DNA of 38,744 nucleotides, taken from NCBI GenBank assembly GCA_017996845.1, contig JAGOGF010000012.1, forward strand, positions 1 through 38,744. Direction: 5' to 3'. Positions 1-8,030 of the stretch are shown one piece after another. Position numbers and translations under genes: made by a program. Within the stretch, counting starts at the first letter, position 1, and each line of letters opens with the position of its first letter. The notes beneath the pieces are model-generated. The model was not told where the DNA came from. It saw nothing but the letters and a program-made list of their open reading frames with translations, and did not search any database. The stretch comes from Butyrivibrio sp. Its GTDB lineage: Bacteria; Bacillota_A; Clostridia; Lachnospirales; Lachnospiraceae.

Positions 1-113
1 AAAACAGAATATTGATATGCATAGAACATAAAAAATAAAATAAAATATGCACAAAAAACAGAATGATAATTTGAGTGATATGCACGAATTTATTAATAAA
101 TAATCGTAAAACA

Positions 114-142
114 TTGAAATGTTCATTTAAAAGTGATATTGT
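114..142 (+). promoter_or_regulatory. Promoter of the sugar ABC importer operon
   Basis: A -35 element TTGAAA (114-119) is followed after exactly 17 bp by TATTGT (137-142). The predicted start point near 149 lies just ahead of the operator pair at 153-178, so a bound repressor would block transcription. The upstream sequence is very AT-rich, which is compatible with UP-type activation. Confidence 0.6.
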
Positions 143-152
143 AACAAGTGAA

Positions 153-178
153 CGGAAACGTTACCGGAAGCGATACCG
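153..178. promoter_or_regulatory. Two overlapping LacI-family operators
   Basis: CGGAAACGTTACCG (153-166) and CGGAAGCGATACCG (165-178) are both 14-bp imperfect palindromes with the central CG step typical of LacI/GalR operators. They share two bases and their centres lie 12 bp apart, about one helical turn, so two dimers could sit on the same face. The outer bases differ from the CcpA cre consensus, which has T and A at the ends. A pathway-specific LacI paralogue is therefore more likely than CcpA. No LacI gene lies in the window. Confidence 0.6.
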
Positions 179-233
179 CAAAAGGGCGCAGATGGAACCA
201 AATAAATGATGTATAAAGGGAGGTTTATTGAAC

Positions 234-1607
234 ATGAAGAAGAAACTCGTTAGTGCAGTAATGTGTATGACAATGTTCTCTGCTCTTCTTGCAGGCTGTG
301 GATCATCCACGACAGCGGATACAGCAGCGAGCTCAACTCCGGCAGCTGCAGCGACACAGGCAGCAGCTACTGATGCAACACAGGTAGCAGCGGATACAGC
401 AGCAAGTGCAGGCGCAGGGAAAGTTTATTATCTCAATTTTAAACCGGAAGCAGATAAACAATGGCAGGCACTTGCAAAAACATACACGCAGGAAACAGGC
501 GTTCCTGTAACAGTTGTTACAGCAGCATCCGGACAATATGAGACCACACTGCAATCTGAAATGGCAAAAAGTGATGCGCCGACAATGTTTCAGGTAAACG
601 GACCGGTTGGTCTTAAGAACTGGGTCGATTATTGTTATGATCTTTCCGGGTCAGATATTTATAAGCAGCTGACAAGCGAAAATTATGCACTCAAGGGTGA
701 AGATGGTGCGGTTGATGGTATTGCATATGTAATCGAATCCTATGGTATTATCACCAATAAGACACTACTTCAGAAAGCAGGTTATACAACAGATAATATC
801 CAGTCTTTTGCAGATCTGAAAAAAGTAGCGGAAGATATTACAGCAAGAAAGAAAGAGCTTGGATTTGCAGCATTTACATCTGCAGGAATGGATTCTTCTT
901 CAGACTGGAGATTTAAGACACATCTCGCAAATCTGCCGATTTATTTTGAATATCAGCAGGATGGCATTACATCAACACCGGCGATCAAGGGAACATTCCT
1001 TGATAACTACAAGAATATCTATGATCTGTATATTAATAATTCCACCTGTGATCCGAAGGAACTTTCCGCAAAAACAGCGGATGACTCCCGTAATGAATTC
1101 CTGGATGGAAAAGCAGTATTTTATCAGAATGGTTCATGGGAGTATTCAGCACTTTCCGCTAAATATAGTGATGATGAGCTTGCAATGATTCCAATTTATA
1201 CCGGAGCAGGGGATGAAGCAAAACAGGGTCTTTGCACAGGTACAGAAAATTACTGGTGTGTAAATAAAAATGCTTCTGCAGATGATATCAAAGCAACACT
1301 TGATTTCATGAACTGGTGTGTAACTTCAGCAGAAGGAACGAAAGCAATGTCTACAGATATGGGCTTTACAATTCCTTTCAAAACAGCACAGGCTTCTCCT
1401 AATGTATTTGTAAAGCAGGATCAGGCATATACAGAAGCTGGAAAAACTCCTGTATCATGGAACTTTACAACAATGCCGTCTGAGGAATGGAAGAATACAC
1501 TTGGATCTGCTTTGACAGCATATGCAGCAGGAACCGGCAATTGGGATGCTGTTAAGAAGGCATTTGTTGATAACTGGGCAACAGAGTATAAGCTGGCAAA
1601 TAGCTGA
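234..1607 (+). CDS. Carbohydrate ABC transporter substrate-binding lipoprotein
   Basis: This is an extracellular solute-binding protein (family 1, MalE/UgpB-like) that would capture a sugar or oligosaccharide for the two permeases downstream. The N-terminus has a KKK basic region, a hydrophobic stretch and a lipobox LLAGC with the lipidated Cys at residue 22. An Ala/Thr-rich linker follows, then a roughly 390-residue bilobal domain. I chose ATG 234 because AGGGAGG (217-223) lies 10 nt upstream; a TTG at 228 in the same frame is too close to that site. The 457-aa length is normal for the family. The ligand cannot be read from sequence. A promoter and tandem LacI operators lie upstream and a hairpin terminator lies downstream, so the gene is probably induced by its sugar and made in excess of the permeases. 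Confidence 0.9.
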   Translation: MKKKLVSAVMCMTMFSALLAGCGSSTTADTAASSTPAAAATQAAATDATQVAADTAASAGAGKVYYLNFKPEADKQWQALAKTYTQETGVPVTVVTAASGQYETTLQSEMAKSDAPTMFQVNGPVGLKNWVDYCYDLSGSDIYKQLTSENYALKGEDGAVDGIAYVIESYGIITNKTLLQKAGYTTDNIQSFADLKKVAEDITARKKELGFAAFTSAGMDSSSDWRFKTHLANLPIYFEYQQDGITSTPAIKGTFLDNYKNIYDLYINNSTCDPKELSAKTADDSRNEFLDGKAVFYQNGSWEYSALSAKYSDDELAMIPIYTGAGDEAKQGLCTGTENYWCVNKNASADDIKATLDFMNWCVTSAEGTKAMSTDMGFTIPFKTAQASPNVFVKQDQAYTEAGKTPVSWNFTTMPSEEWKNTLGSALTAYAAGTGNWDAVKKAFVDNWATEYKLANS

Positions 1608-1672
1608 TCGTCAGATCTAATGAAATTGTGTTATGATAGAATTGATTTCATATTCTGAAGAATAACTTTATA

Positions 1673-1704
1673 GGGCAGGCAGATTTCTGCCTGCCCGTTT
1701 TTCA
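1673..1704 (+). terminator. Intercistronic terminator or attenuator
   Basis: GGGCAGGCAG (1673-1682) pairs perfectly with CTGCCTGCCC around a 4-nt loop and is followed by GTTTTTC. It lies between the binding-protein gene and the first permease gene. The permeases have no obvious promoter of their own, so it probably terminates only partly or protects the upstream mRNA, setting a high ratio of binding protein to permease. Confidence 0.8.
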
Positions 1705-1723
1705 AAAGAAAGGCTTACGCAAA

Positions 1724-2575
1724 ATGGAAAAAGCGATTAAGCGATATTGGCCAATTTTTATATTACCTACTCTGATAGCATTTACAATCGGTTTTGTATG
1801 GCCTTTTATCTGGGGCATTTATTTGTCATTCTGCAAATTTACAACAGTAAATAAGGTTTCGTTTGTCGGATTGTCAAATTATACCAAAATTTTTATTGAT
1901 GATAGTTTTTCACATGCATTCTGGTTCACTTCACTTTTTACGGTAGTGTCCACACTTACAATAAATATACTGGCATTTCTTGTGGCACTTTTATTGACAC
2001 GGGGAATTAAGGGAACGAATATTTTCCGTACGGTCTTTTTCATGCCGAATCTGATCGGTGGTATCGTACTGGGTTATATCTGGCAGATTTTGCTGGACGG
2101 TCTGCTTTCCAACTGGGGGAAGCCTCTTCTGGCATTGGATGCAAGAGCAGGCTTCTTTGGACTTCTGATCCTGATGAGCTGGCAGCAGATCGGATATATG
2201 ATGATTATTTATATTGCAGGATTGCAGAATGTTTCGGGTGACCTGATAGAAGCGGCTGAAATAGACGGTGCAACGCCATGGCAGGTACTTCGTAAGGTCA
2301 AGATTCCAATGGTAATGCCCAGCATTACAATCTGTACTTTTCTTACATTGACCAATTCCTTTAAATTGTTTGACCAGAACCTGTCGCTGACGGGTGGAGA
2401 TCCTGCGAAACAGTCACAGATGCTCGCACTGAATATTTATGATACATTTTATGGCAGAAGCGGATCGCAGTGGAAGGGAATCGGTCAGGCAAAAGCGGTG
2501 GTATTCTTTGTACTGGTAATTATCATTGCGCTGATTCAGCTGCGCGCGACTAAGTCAAAGGAGGTGCAGGCATAA
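1724..2575 (+). CDS. Sugar ABC transporter permease (MalF/UgpA type)
   Basis: This is an integral membrane permease of a carbohydrate ABC importer (BPD_transp_1 superfamily). It has about six hydrophobic segments, starting with a first helix at residues 12-34. The EAA loop that docks the ATPase is visible as EAAEIDGATPWQVLRKVKIP, around residues 180-200. The length of 283 aa is typical. AGAAAGG lies upstream of the ATG. The stop codon overlaps the next start by one base (TAATG), which indicates translational coupling with the second permease. No ATPase gene accompanies the pair. Many Firmicute importers of this class use a shared MsmX-type ATPase encoded elsewhere, and I infer the same here. 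Confidence 0.93.
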   Translation: MEKAIKRYWPIFILPTLIAFTIGFVWPFIWGIYLSFCKFTTVNKVSFVGLSNYTKIFIDDSFSHAFWFTSLFTVVSTLTINILAFLVALLLTRGIKGTNIFRTVFFMPNLIGGIVLGYIWQILLDGLLSNWGKPLLALDARAGFFGLLILMSWQQIGYMMIIYIAGLQNVSGDLIEAAEIDGATPWQVLRKVKIPMVMPSITICTFLTLTNSFKLFDQNLSLTGGDPAKQSQMLALNIYDTFYGRSGSQWKGIGQAKAVVFFVLVIIIALIQLRATKSKEVQA

Positions 2576-3435
2576 TGAACAGAGCACAGATCCTTTTAAG
2601 GCGCAGAACAATAATTAATACGATTATTACCTTTATACTGACAGTAATCTGCGTATTTTATGTATATCCCATTTTTATGATTTTGATTAATTCAATGAAG
2701 CAGGAGTCTGCAATATCTACCAATACTGCATTTCTTTTGCCTACTGCAGATACCTTTGCAGGATTTACCAATTATATTTATGGCGTGACGCAGATGGATT
2801 TTCTATCATCTTTTCTCTACAGTCTGCTGATCACTGTGACATCTGTAGTGCTGATTATTTTATGCTGTTCTATGTGCGCATGGTATATATCAAGAGTAAA
2901 CAGCCTTCTTGCAAAAGGAATGTATTACCTTTGCATTTTCTCAATGGTTGTACCTTTTCAGATGGTTATGTTCACTTTGGCTAAAACAGCAGACGCTTTG
3001 AAGCTCAATACCCCTTTTAACATCTGTATCATCTATCTGGGGTTTGGTGCCGGACTTGCGGTGTTTATGTTTACCGGATTTATGAAGTCCATGCCGATCG
3101 AGATAGAGGAAGCGGCAATGATTGACGGCTGCAGTCCGATTAAAATGTTCTTTGGCGTAGTACTGCCTATCACAAAGCCGACAACGATCAGCACTGCAAT
3201 TTTGGAAACCATGTGGGTATGGAATGATTACCTTTTACCGACATTGGTACTTGATATCAAAAAATATCGTACAATCCCGATGGATATTCAATATTTCAGA
3301 GGGAGCTACGGCAGTGTCCAGATGGCACCGATGATGGCTTGTATCGTGATAACAATTATTCCTGTTATCGTGATGTATCTGAGCTGTCAGAAATATATTA
3401 TTGAAGGTGTTGTGGCAGGTGCAGTAAAGGGCTGA
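2575..3435 (+). CDS. Sugar ABC transporter permease (MalG/UgpE type)
   Basis: This is the second permease subunit of the importer and forms a heterodimeric channel with the product of the preceding gene. It has six predicted membrane helices, the first at about residues 14-36. The EAA loop reads EAAMIDGCSPIKMFFGVVLP, near residues 181-200. The C-terminus ends close to the last helix, as in MalG-type proteins. It starts on the ATG that overlaps the previous stop by one base. Length (286 aa) and order (binding protein, MalF-type, MalG-type) match CUT1-class carbohydrate importers. It is the last gene of the operon, and a converging gene follows. Confidence 0.93.
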   Translation: MNRAQILLRRRTIINTIITFILTVICVFYVYPIFMILINSMKQESAISTNTAFLLPTADTFAGFTNYIYGVTQMDFLSSFLYSLLITVTSVVLIILCCSMCAWYISRVNSLLAKGMYYLCIFSMVVPFQMVMFTLAKTADALKLNTPFNICIIYLGFGAGLAVFMFTGFMKSMPIEIEEAAMIDGCSPIKMFFGVVLPITKPTTISTAILETMWVWNDYLLPTLVLDIKKYRTIPMDIQYFRGSYGSVQMAPMMACIVITIIPVIVMYLSCQKYIIEGVVAGAVKG

Positions 3436-3477
3436 TATATGAATATTTGAAAAAGACATAAAAAGATATAATAAAAT

Positions 3478-3519
3478 GGGCTTCAAATTATCAAAGTACA
3501 GTCTGATAATTTGGAGTCC
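3478..3519. terminator. Bidirectional terminator between convergent genes
   Basis: GGGCTTCAAATTATC (3478-3492) pairs with GATAATTTGGAGTCC (3505-3519) around a 12-nt loop, with a few G-T or mismatched positions. On the minus strand the hairpin is followed by a T-rich tract (CCCATTTTATTAT), so it probably ends the NYN gene. The plus-strand T tract is weak. Confidence 0.6.
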
Positions 3520-3566
3520 ATTGGTATTAAATATATGAATAGCAAAGTAAGAAGATGATACTAATG

Positions 3567-4697
3567 TCAGCTTTTTTTGATGTGTCGTTTACTGGTACGA
3601 ATCGGAAGTTTGGAAACAGCACCTGTATTTTCTGAACTGCGGGAAGCAGGTACAGGGGATTCCGCAACAACAGATACAGGGATTTCTTCTTCTGCATTTT
3701 CTGCAAGGATAGCACGATCGCTACCTTCGACACGAACGCAATCGATTTTTTTATCCAGAAAAACAGAAAATTTTGTCACACCATTTTTCTTAATGGTTGC
3801 ATTCAGATTCGGGTTTTCTTTCTGCAGTTCATTCTTCAAAGTACCGATATTCATTGTATTGGTATGGTGACGATGAAAAATATCAGCTATCTGGGATTCC
3901 ACATCCTGAATCGAAGAGCCGTTAAGGGATACCCAAACGGCTTTGTTGCGTGTAACAACATTCAAAGATTCAAAATCCTTAAGGTAAGAAGAGAGTCTGC
4001 TGTAATTGTAGTTCCGGATATCAAAATCCGGATATATTTTTACAAGGCGGCTTCCGATTTCACCCAGTCCGGTTTCTTTTCCAACAGCGTTATTATCTGT
4101 AATCATCTTGATAATGGTATTTTCAATAGCAGTTTTGGTGCTGGCAGGATCGAGCTCGGAAGACTCCTCCATAGAAGGACTGATTTGTGTGGAATCTTCA
4201 ACAGAGTCGTTCTTCTCTTCTTCTTCATCAACTTCTTCTGCATCAATATCGTTTTGGATGATATCAAGGAAAACGAAACGCTCGCATGAGGCACGAAAAG
4301 AGTCAGGCGTTTTCTTTTCTCCCATACCGATAACGATTTTGCCGGCTTCCCGAATGCGGGTTGCCAGTTTATTAAAATCACCATCACTGGAAACAATGCA
4401 AAAACCTTCTACTTCACCGGAATATAAAATATCCATTGCGTCAATGATCAGACCAATATCAGAAGCATTTTTGCCTGGCGTATTGTTAGGCTGCATGATC
4501 GGAGTAAGAGAATATCTGGAAGCACAGGATAACCAGCCTTTCAGACGCGGCTGGGACCAGTCCCCATACATGCGTCGGATCGTCACTTTTCCATACTTGG
4601 ATAACTCACTCAAAATACTTTCGGTATATTTCCAACCGATATTGTCTACGTCAATTAACAAAGCAATGTTGATATCACGGTTTTCACTGTCTTGCAT
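3567..4697 (-). CDS. NYN-domain putative ribonuclease with tandem LOTUS (OST-HTH) domains
   Basis: Residues 9-147 form a NYN/PIN-like nuclease domain. Acidic residues expected at a metal site are present: D16 and D18 (LLIDVDN), D80 and D86 (DIGLIIDAMD), and D105 and D107 (SSDGDFNKL). An acidic Glu/Asp/Ser-rich linker (150-188) leads to a LOTUS/OST-HTH-like fold at about 190-258 and a second, more divergent one at about 265-325. A basic Ser/Arg/Lys tail ends the protein. LOTUS domains are known RNA-binding modules, so RNA cleavage or binding is the likely role. The target is unknown. The ATG is preceded by GGAGG at 6-nt spacing. The gene stands alone, converging with the importer. Confidence 0.85.
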   Translation of the reverse strand: MQDSENRDINIALLIDVDNIGWKYTESILSELSKYGKVTIRRMYGDWSQPRLKGWLSCASRYSLTPIMQPNNTPGKNASDIGLIIDAMDILYSGEVEGFCIVSSDGDFNKLATRIREAGKIVIGMGEKKTPDSFRASCERFVFLDIIQNDIDAEEVDEEEEKNDSVEDSTQISPSMEESSELDPASTKTAIENTIIKMITDNNAVGKETGLGEIGSRLVKIYPDFDIRNYNYSRLSSYLKDFESLNVVTRNKAVWVSLNGSSIQDVESQIADIFHRHHTNTMNIGTLKNELQKENPNLNATIKKNGVTKFSVFLDKKIDCVRVEGSDRAILAENAEEEIPVSVVAESPVPASRSSENTGAVSKLPIRTSKRHIKKS

Positions 4698-4869
4698 CAG
4701 AATCCTCCATTTGTATATTTTTGTACTTAATTACATTATGCCATTTTTTATGCTGTTTGTGTCAGAAATGTTTTGTGGATAAGTATCAAAAAGAATAGCA
4801 AAATTGTGGAAAAGGAGAAAAAAACAAGGTAGAATACAAATAGGAAAAAATGATGTAAGGAGAAAAGTT

Positions 4870-5127
4870 ATGGTAAAGAAATACAAAACAAAGGGAACAT
4901 GCTCTACACAGATCGATTTGGAAGTAGAGGAGGGTATAATTAAAAATGTTGCGTTTACAGGCGGATGCAATGGGAACCTGCAGGGCGTTTCAAAATTAGT
5001 GGAAGGTATGAAAGCAGAAGATGCAATTGCAAAGCTGAAAGGAATCCGATGCGGATATAAGAGTACTTCCTGCCCGGATCAATTGGCAACTGCACTCGAA
5101 CAGGTGCTTGCAGAAGAAGCAAATTGA
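4870..5127 (+). CDS. TSCPD domain protein (TIGR03905 type)
   Basis: This small protein of 85 aa is a single TSCPD domain. The eponymous motif STSCPDQLA lies near the C-terminus and a conserved GGCNGNLQG loop near the middle. Cysteines at CST, GGC, RCG and SCPD suggest metal or cofactor binding. The domain also occurs at the C-terminus of vitamin B12-dependent ribonucleotide reductases, but the stand-alone protein has no established function. I placed the start at ATG 4870, with AGGAG at 4858-4862. A longer in-frame extension to 4804 has no ribosome site. A weak promoter may lie near 4775-4803. Confidence 0.8.
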   Translation: MVKKYKTKGTCSTQIDLEVEEGIIKNVAFTGGCNGNLQGVSKLVEGMKAEDAIAKLKGIRCGYKSTSCPDQLATALEQVLAEEAN

Positions 5128-5169
5128 TATCTGCCGATTTCAGAACAAAAGAAAAAGAAGGCGAAAAGA

Positions 5170-6243
5170 TTGAATAAGAAAATCGTACTGACAGGCGGCG
5201 GGACTGCTGGTCATGTTACACCGAACATAGCACTGATTCCTTTTTTAAAGGAGCAGGGGTTTGAAATAATCTATATTGGTTCTTATGACGGAATAGAGAA
5301 AAAATTGATTGCAGATTATGACATTACCTATTATGGAATTGCGACAGGAAAATTCCGCAGATACTTTGATCCCAAGAATTTTTCAGATCCGTTTCGAGTG
5401 ATAAAAGGATATCATGAAGCCAGGCAGATTCTGAAGAAGGAAAAACCGGATGTGATCTTTTCCAAAGGTGGCTTTGTCAGTGTTCCGGTTGTAAACGCTG
5501 CAGCATCTTTGCATATTCCCTGTATTTTGCATGAATCGGATATGACTCCCGGACTTGCCAATAAACTCTGTATCAATGCAGCACAGAAAATTTGCTGTAA
5601 TTTTCCGGAAACAGTGAATATGCTGCCGACAGATAAGGCAGTTTTGACAGGCACACCGATTCGAGCCGAGCTTTCGGAGGGATCTGCAAAGGCAGGACAT
5701 GATTTCTGTGGTTTTACAGATGATAAGCCGGTTTTAATGGTAATCGGAGGAAGTCTTGGAGCACAGTCAGTTAATGAAACGGTACGCTATGCACTTCCCA
5801 AACTTTTGAGAGAATTTAATATTGTCCACATCTGTGGTAAAGAGAAGATGGATAATCTGAAATTATCGGTTGCAGGTTATAAGCAGTTTGAATATGTTAA
5901 AGCGGAGCTGAAAGACTTGTTTGCAATGGCAGATCTTGTTGTATCAAGGGCTGGCGCAAATTCAATCTGTGAACTTTTGGCGCTTCATAAACCCAATGTT
6001 CTGATTCCTTTATCAGCGAGGAACAGCAGAGGCGATCAGATCCTTAATGCAAGATCTTTTGAACAACAGGGATTTAGTATGGTGATCGACAATGATGAGT
6101 TGGATGAGGATATTCTGATTAAATCGATTCATGATGTATATGAGAATAGAGACAAATATGTGGAAAATATGAGTAAGAGCAGTCAGCACAATGCGGTGCA
6201 GACGATAATCAGACTTATTAATGAAGCAGTAGAACAAAAATGA
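5170..6243 (+). CDS. murG: MurG-type UDP-GlcNAc transferase (lipid II synthesis)
   Basis: This is a GT28-family enzyme predicted to transfer GlcNAc from UDP-GlcNAc to lipid I on the inner face of the membrane, giving lipid II for peptidoglycan. The N-terminal glycine loop is TGGGTAGHVTPN (G9-N19). The donor-binding C-terminal half shows VIGGSLGAQSVNE and SRAGANSICELLALHKPNVLIP, followed by RGDQILNA. The 357-aa length is normal. The start is a TTG at 5170 with AGAAGG 8 nt upstream; no better ATG exists. It lies 42 nt after the TSCPD gene and probably shares its transcript. It is isolated from the division cluster, and many Clostridia carry a second copy of this type, so paralogy with a main murG is possible. 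Confidence 0.85.
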   Translation: MNKKIVLTGGGTAGHVTPNIALIPFLKEQGFEIIYIGSYDGIEKKLIADYDITYYGIATGKFRRYFDPKNFSDPFRVIKGYHEARQILKKEKPDVIFSKGGFVSVPVVNAAASLHIPCILHESDMTPGLANKLCINAAQKICCNFPETVNMLPTDKAVLTGTPIRAELSEGSAKAGHDFCGFTDDKPVLMVIGGSLGAQSVNETVRYALPKLLREFNIVHICGKEKMDNLKLSVAGYKQFEYVKAELKDLFAMADLVVSRAGANSICELLALHKPNVLIPLSARNSRGDQILNARSFEQQGFSMVIDNDELDEDILIKSIHDVYENRDKYVENMSKSSQHNAVQTIIRLINEAVEQK

Positions 6244-6262
6244 AATTGTAGTTTTTTATAAT

Positions 6263-6295
6263 AAAAAAGGCAGCCAATTTATGGCTGCCTTTTTA
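6263..6295. terminator. Bidirectional intrinsic terminator
   Basis: AAAAAAGGCAGCCA pairs with TGGCTGCCTTTTT around a 5-nt loop, with A and T tracts on both flanks. It serves both the murG-type gene (plus) and pgi (minus), which converge here. Confidence 0.9.
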
Positions 6296-6311
6296 CTAAC
6301 ATAGCATACTG

Positions 6312-7661
6312 TTAAAGTCTTTTTCTGAGAGATTCTGTCATATCTTCATAACCAGGTTTTCCCAGGAGTGTGAACATATTCTTTTTATAGCTTTCTACAC
6401 CGGGCTGATTGAAGGGATTAACACCCAGCAGATATCCGCTGACGCCACAGGCAAATTCAAAGAAATAGAACAGTTCACCGAGATAAAATTCGTTCTGCTC
6501 CGGAACATGTACCATAAAGTTGGGAACATTTCCATCTGTATGGGCAAGAACGGTACCATTCATGGCAGCTTTGTTTGCGAATTCAACCGTTTTGCCGGCA
6601 AGATAATTCAGGCCATCCAGATCAGTTTCTTCCTTACCGATTGTAAGAGTTTTTTTACTCTTTTCGATATTGATAACGGTCTCATACATAATACGTGAAC
6701 CATCCTGAATGAACTGACCCATGGAGTGCAGATCTGTTGTCAGATCTACACTTGCAGGGAATATACCTTTCTGATCTTTTCCTTCGGATTCACCAAACAA
6801 CTGTTTCCACCATTCGGAAACATAATGAACGGTAGGCTCATAATTTGCAAGAATCTCAACAGATTTACCCTTACGATACAGAATATGGCGAAGTGCTGCA
6901 TATTTAAGAGCATCATTATCGGAATAGGAATTTTCAAGTGCAAGTTTTCTGCCTTCTGCAGCACCTTCCATCAACTTATCAATATCGGCGCCGGAAACAG
7001 CAATAGGAAGAAGACCAACAGCAGTCAGAACAGAGAAACGTCCACCAACATCATCCGGAACAACAAAGGATTCATAACCCTCTTCATTTGCTTCACTCTT
7101 TAAAGCACCACGGGATTTATCGGTAGTTGCATAAATTCTTTCCGCAGCACCTTTTCTGCCATATTTTTTGATCAACAGTTCTTTAAAAATACGAAATGCG
7201 ATGCCAGGTTCTGTTGTGGTACCAGATTTACTGATCATGTTAACAGAAAAATCACGATCTCCTACAACATCAACCAGATCACTAAGATAATTCGCACTGA
7301 TAGAATTGCCACAGAAATATATTTCCGGAGTTTTGCGGATTTCTTTGCTGACGGTATTATAAAAACTATGACGCAGGAAATTAATGGCAGCCCGTGCACC
7401 AAGATAGGAACCACCGATACCGATTACGATCAGAACATCTGAGTCCTTCTGAATTTTGGCTGCTGCTTTCTGAATTCTGGAAAACTCATCCTTGTCATAA
7501 TCGACAGGCAGATCAATCCATCCCAGAAAATCATTACCAGCTCCGGTTTTGTCGGTAAGAACCTTTTTGGCATTTTCAACCTGGGATTCCATCATTTCGA
7601 CTTCGGCATCGTTTATAAACGGTGCTGCTTTTGAATAATCAAACGTTACCTTTTCGTTCAT
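6312..7661 (-). CDS. pgi: Glucose-6-phosphate isomerase
   Basis: This cytoplasmic enzyme interconverts glucose-6-phosphate and fructose-6-phosphate in glycolysis. The 449-aa length fits the short Firmicute type. Visible signatures are the sugar-phosphate isomerase SIS motifs ([26 protein letters not shown]), the catalytic region [10 protein letters not shown], and the family signature [16 protein letters not shown] near the C-terminus. I chose ATG 7661 because AGGAGA lies 6-7 nt upstream on the minus strand; an ORF extension to 7682 covers that ribosome site and is unlikely. The gene is monocistronic, with an extended -10 promoter about 115 bp upstream and a palindrome in the leader. Confidence 0.96.
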   Translation of the reverse strand: MNEKVTFDYSKAAPFINDAEVEMMESQVENAKKVLTDKTGAGNDFLGWIDLPVDYDKDEFSRIQKAAAKIQKDSDVLIVIGIGGSYLGARAAINFLRHSFYNTVSKEIRKTPEIYFCGNSISANYLSDLVDVVGDRDFSVNMISKSGTTTEPGIAFRIFKELLIKKYGRKGAAERIYATTDKSRGALKSEANEEGYESFVVPDDVGGRFSVLTAVGLLPIAVSGADIDKLMEGAAEGRKLALENSYSDNDALKYAALRHILYRKGKSVEILANYEPTVHYVSEWWKQLFGESEGKDQKGIFPASVDLTTDLHSMGQFIQDGSRIMYETVINIEKSKKTLTIGKEETDLDGLNYLAGKTVEFANKAAMNGTVLAHTDGNVPNFMVHVPEQNEFYLGELFYFFEFACGVSGYLLGVNPFNQPGVESYKKNMFTLLGKPGYEDMTESLRKRL

Positions 7662-7728
7662 TACTTGTCTCCTCTGCATCACTGCATTTTTTATATGTAA
7701 AATTTTCGTAACATACTCTGTAGCAAGA

Positions 7729-7744
7729 CGGAAAACGTATTCCG
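7729..7744. promoter_or_regulatory. 16-bp palindrome in the pgi leader
   Basis: CGGAAAACGTATTCCG reads the same on both strands except for one base pair in each arm. It lies about 25-40 nt inside the predicted pgi transcript, a place where a bound protein could block elongation. Its CGGAA half-site resembles that of the operators at 153-178, but the spacing is 2 bp longer. Confidence 0.4.
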
Positions 7745-7775
7745 AGTACGCCTACAAGTTTAGCAAAGTAAGCAA

Positions 7776-7804
7776 ATTATAGCAAGTAGGAGATGTATGA
7801 AAAA
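7776..7804 (-). promoter_or_regulatory. pgi promoter (extended -10)
   Basis: On the minus strand TGCTATAAT gives a perfect TATAAT (7776-7781) with the TGN extension. The -35 region 17 bp upstream (TTTTTC, 7799-7804) is poor, as expected for an extended -10 promoter. The predicted leader is about 110 nt. Confidence 0.5.
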
Positions 7805-8030
7805 GTTGTCAAAATGTTGGACATTCTGGTTCTTATCCTAAAAAAACAAGATAAAATCGCTCGAATAGAAAAAATAAATTAAAATAATTTAGAACATCAT
7901 AAAACACAGGCTGTTGCGTTTATAAAAGATATTGTAAAATGAAAACAATGAACCGAATTCTGTCTGAAGACAAAGTGGCTGATATATCTGGAGAGGCAGT
8001 CTGAAAAGAAAGGTGGAAAAACAGGATATT

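Larger units (their letters stand above)
7662..8030. other. Divergent intergenic region, pgi / GH43
   Basis: This 369-bp non-coding stretch holds the pgi promoter and leader palindrome (listed separately) and the unmapped promoter of the GH43 gene. AT-rich tracts at 7845-7905 could carry the latter, but no convincing -35/-10 pair stands out. I see no tRNA-like or riboswitch-like fold. Confidence 0.5.

Noticed and set aside
228..233. TTG 228 as the start of the sugar-binding protein
   Set aside because: It leaves only 4 nt after AGGGAGG, while ATG 234 has proper spacing and begins a standard lipoprotein signal.
4108..4782. Open frame of 224 codons on the plus strand opposite the NYN gene
   Set aside because: It is antisense to a well-supported gene with strong motifs and has no ribosome site; its Ser-rich composition mirrors the acidic linker.
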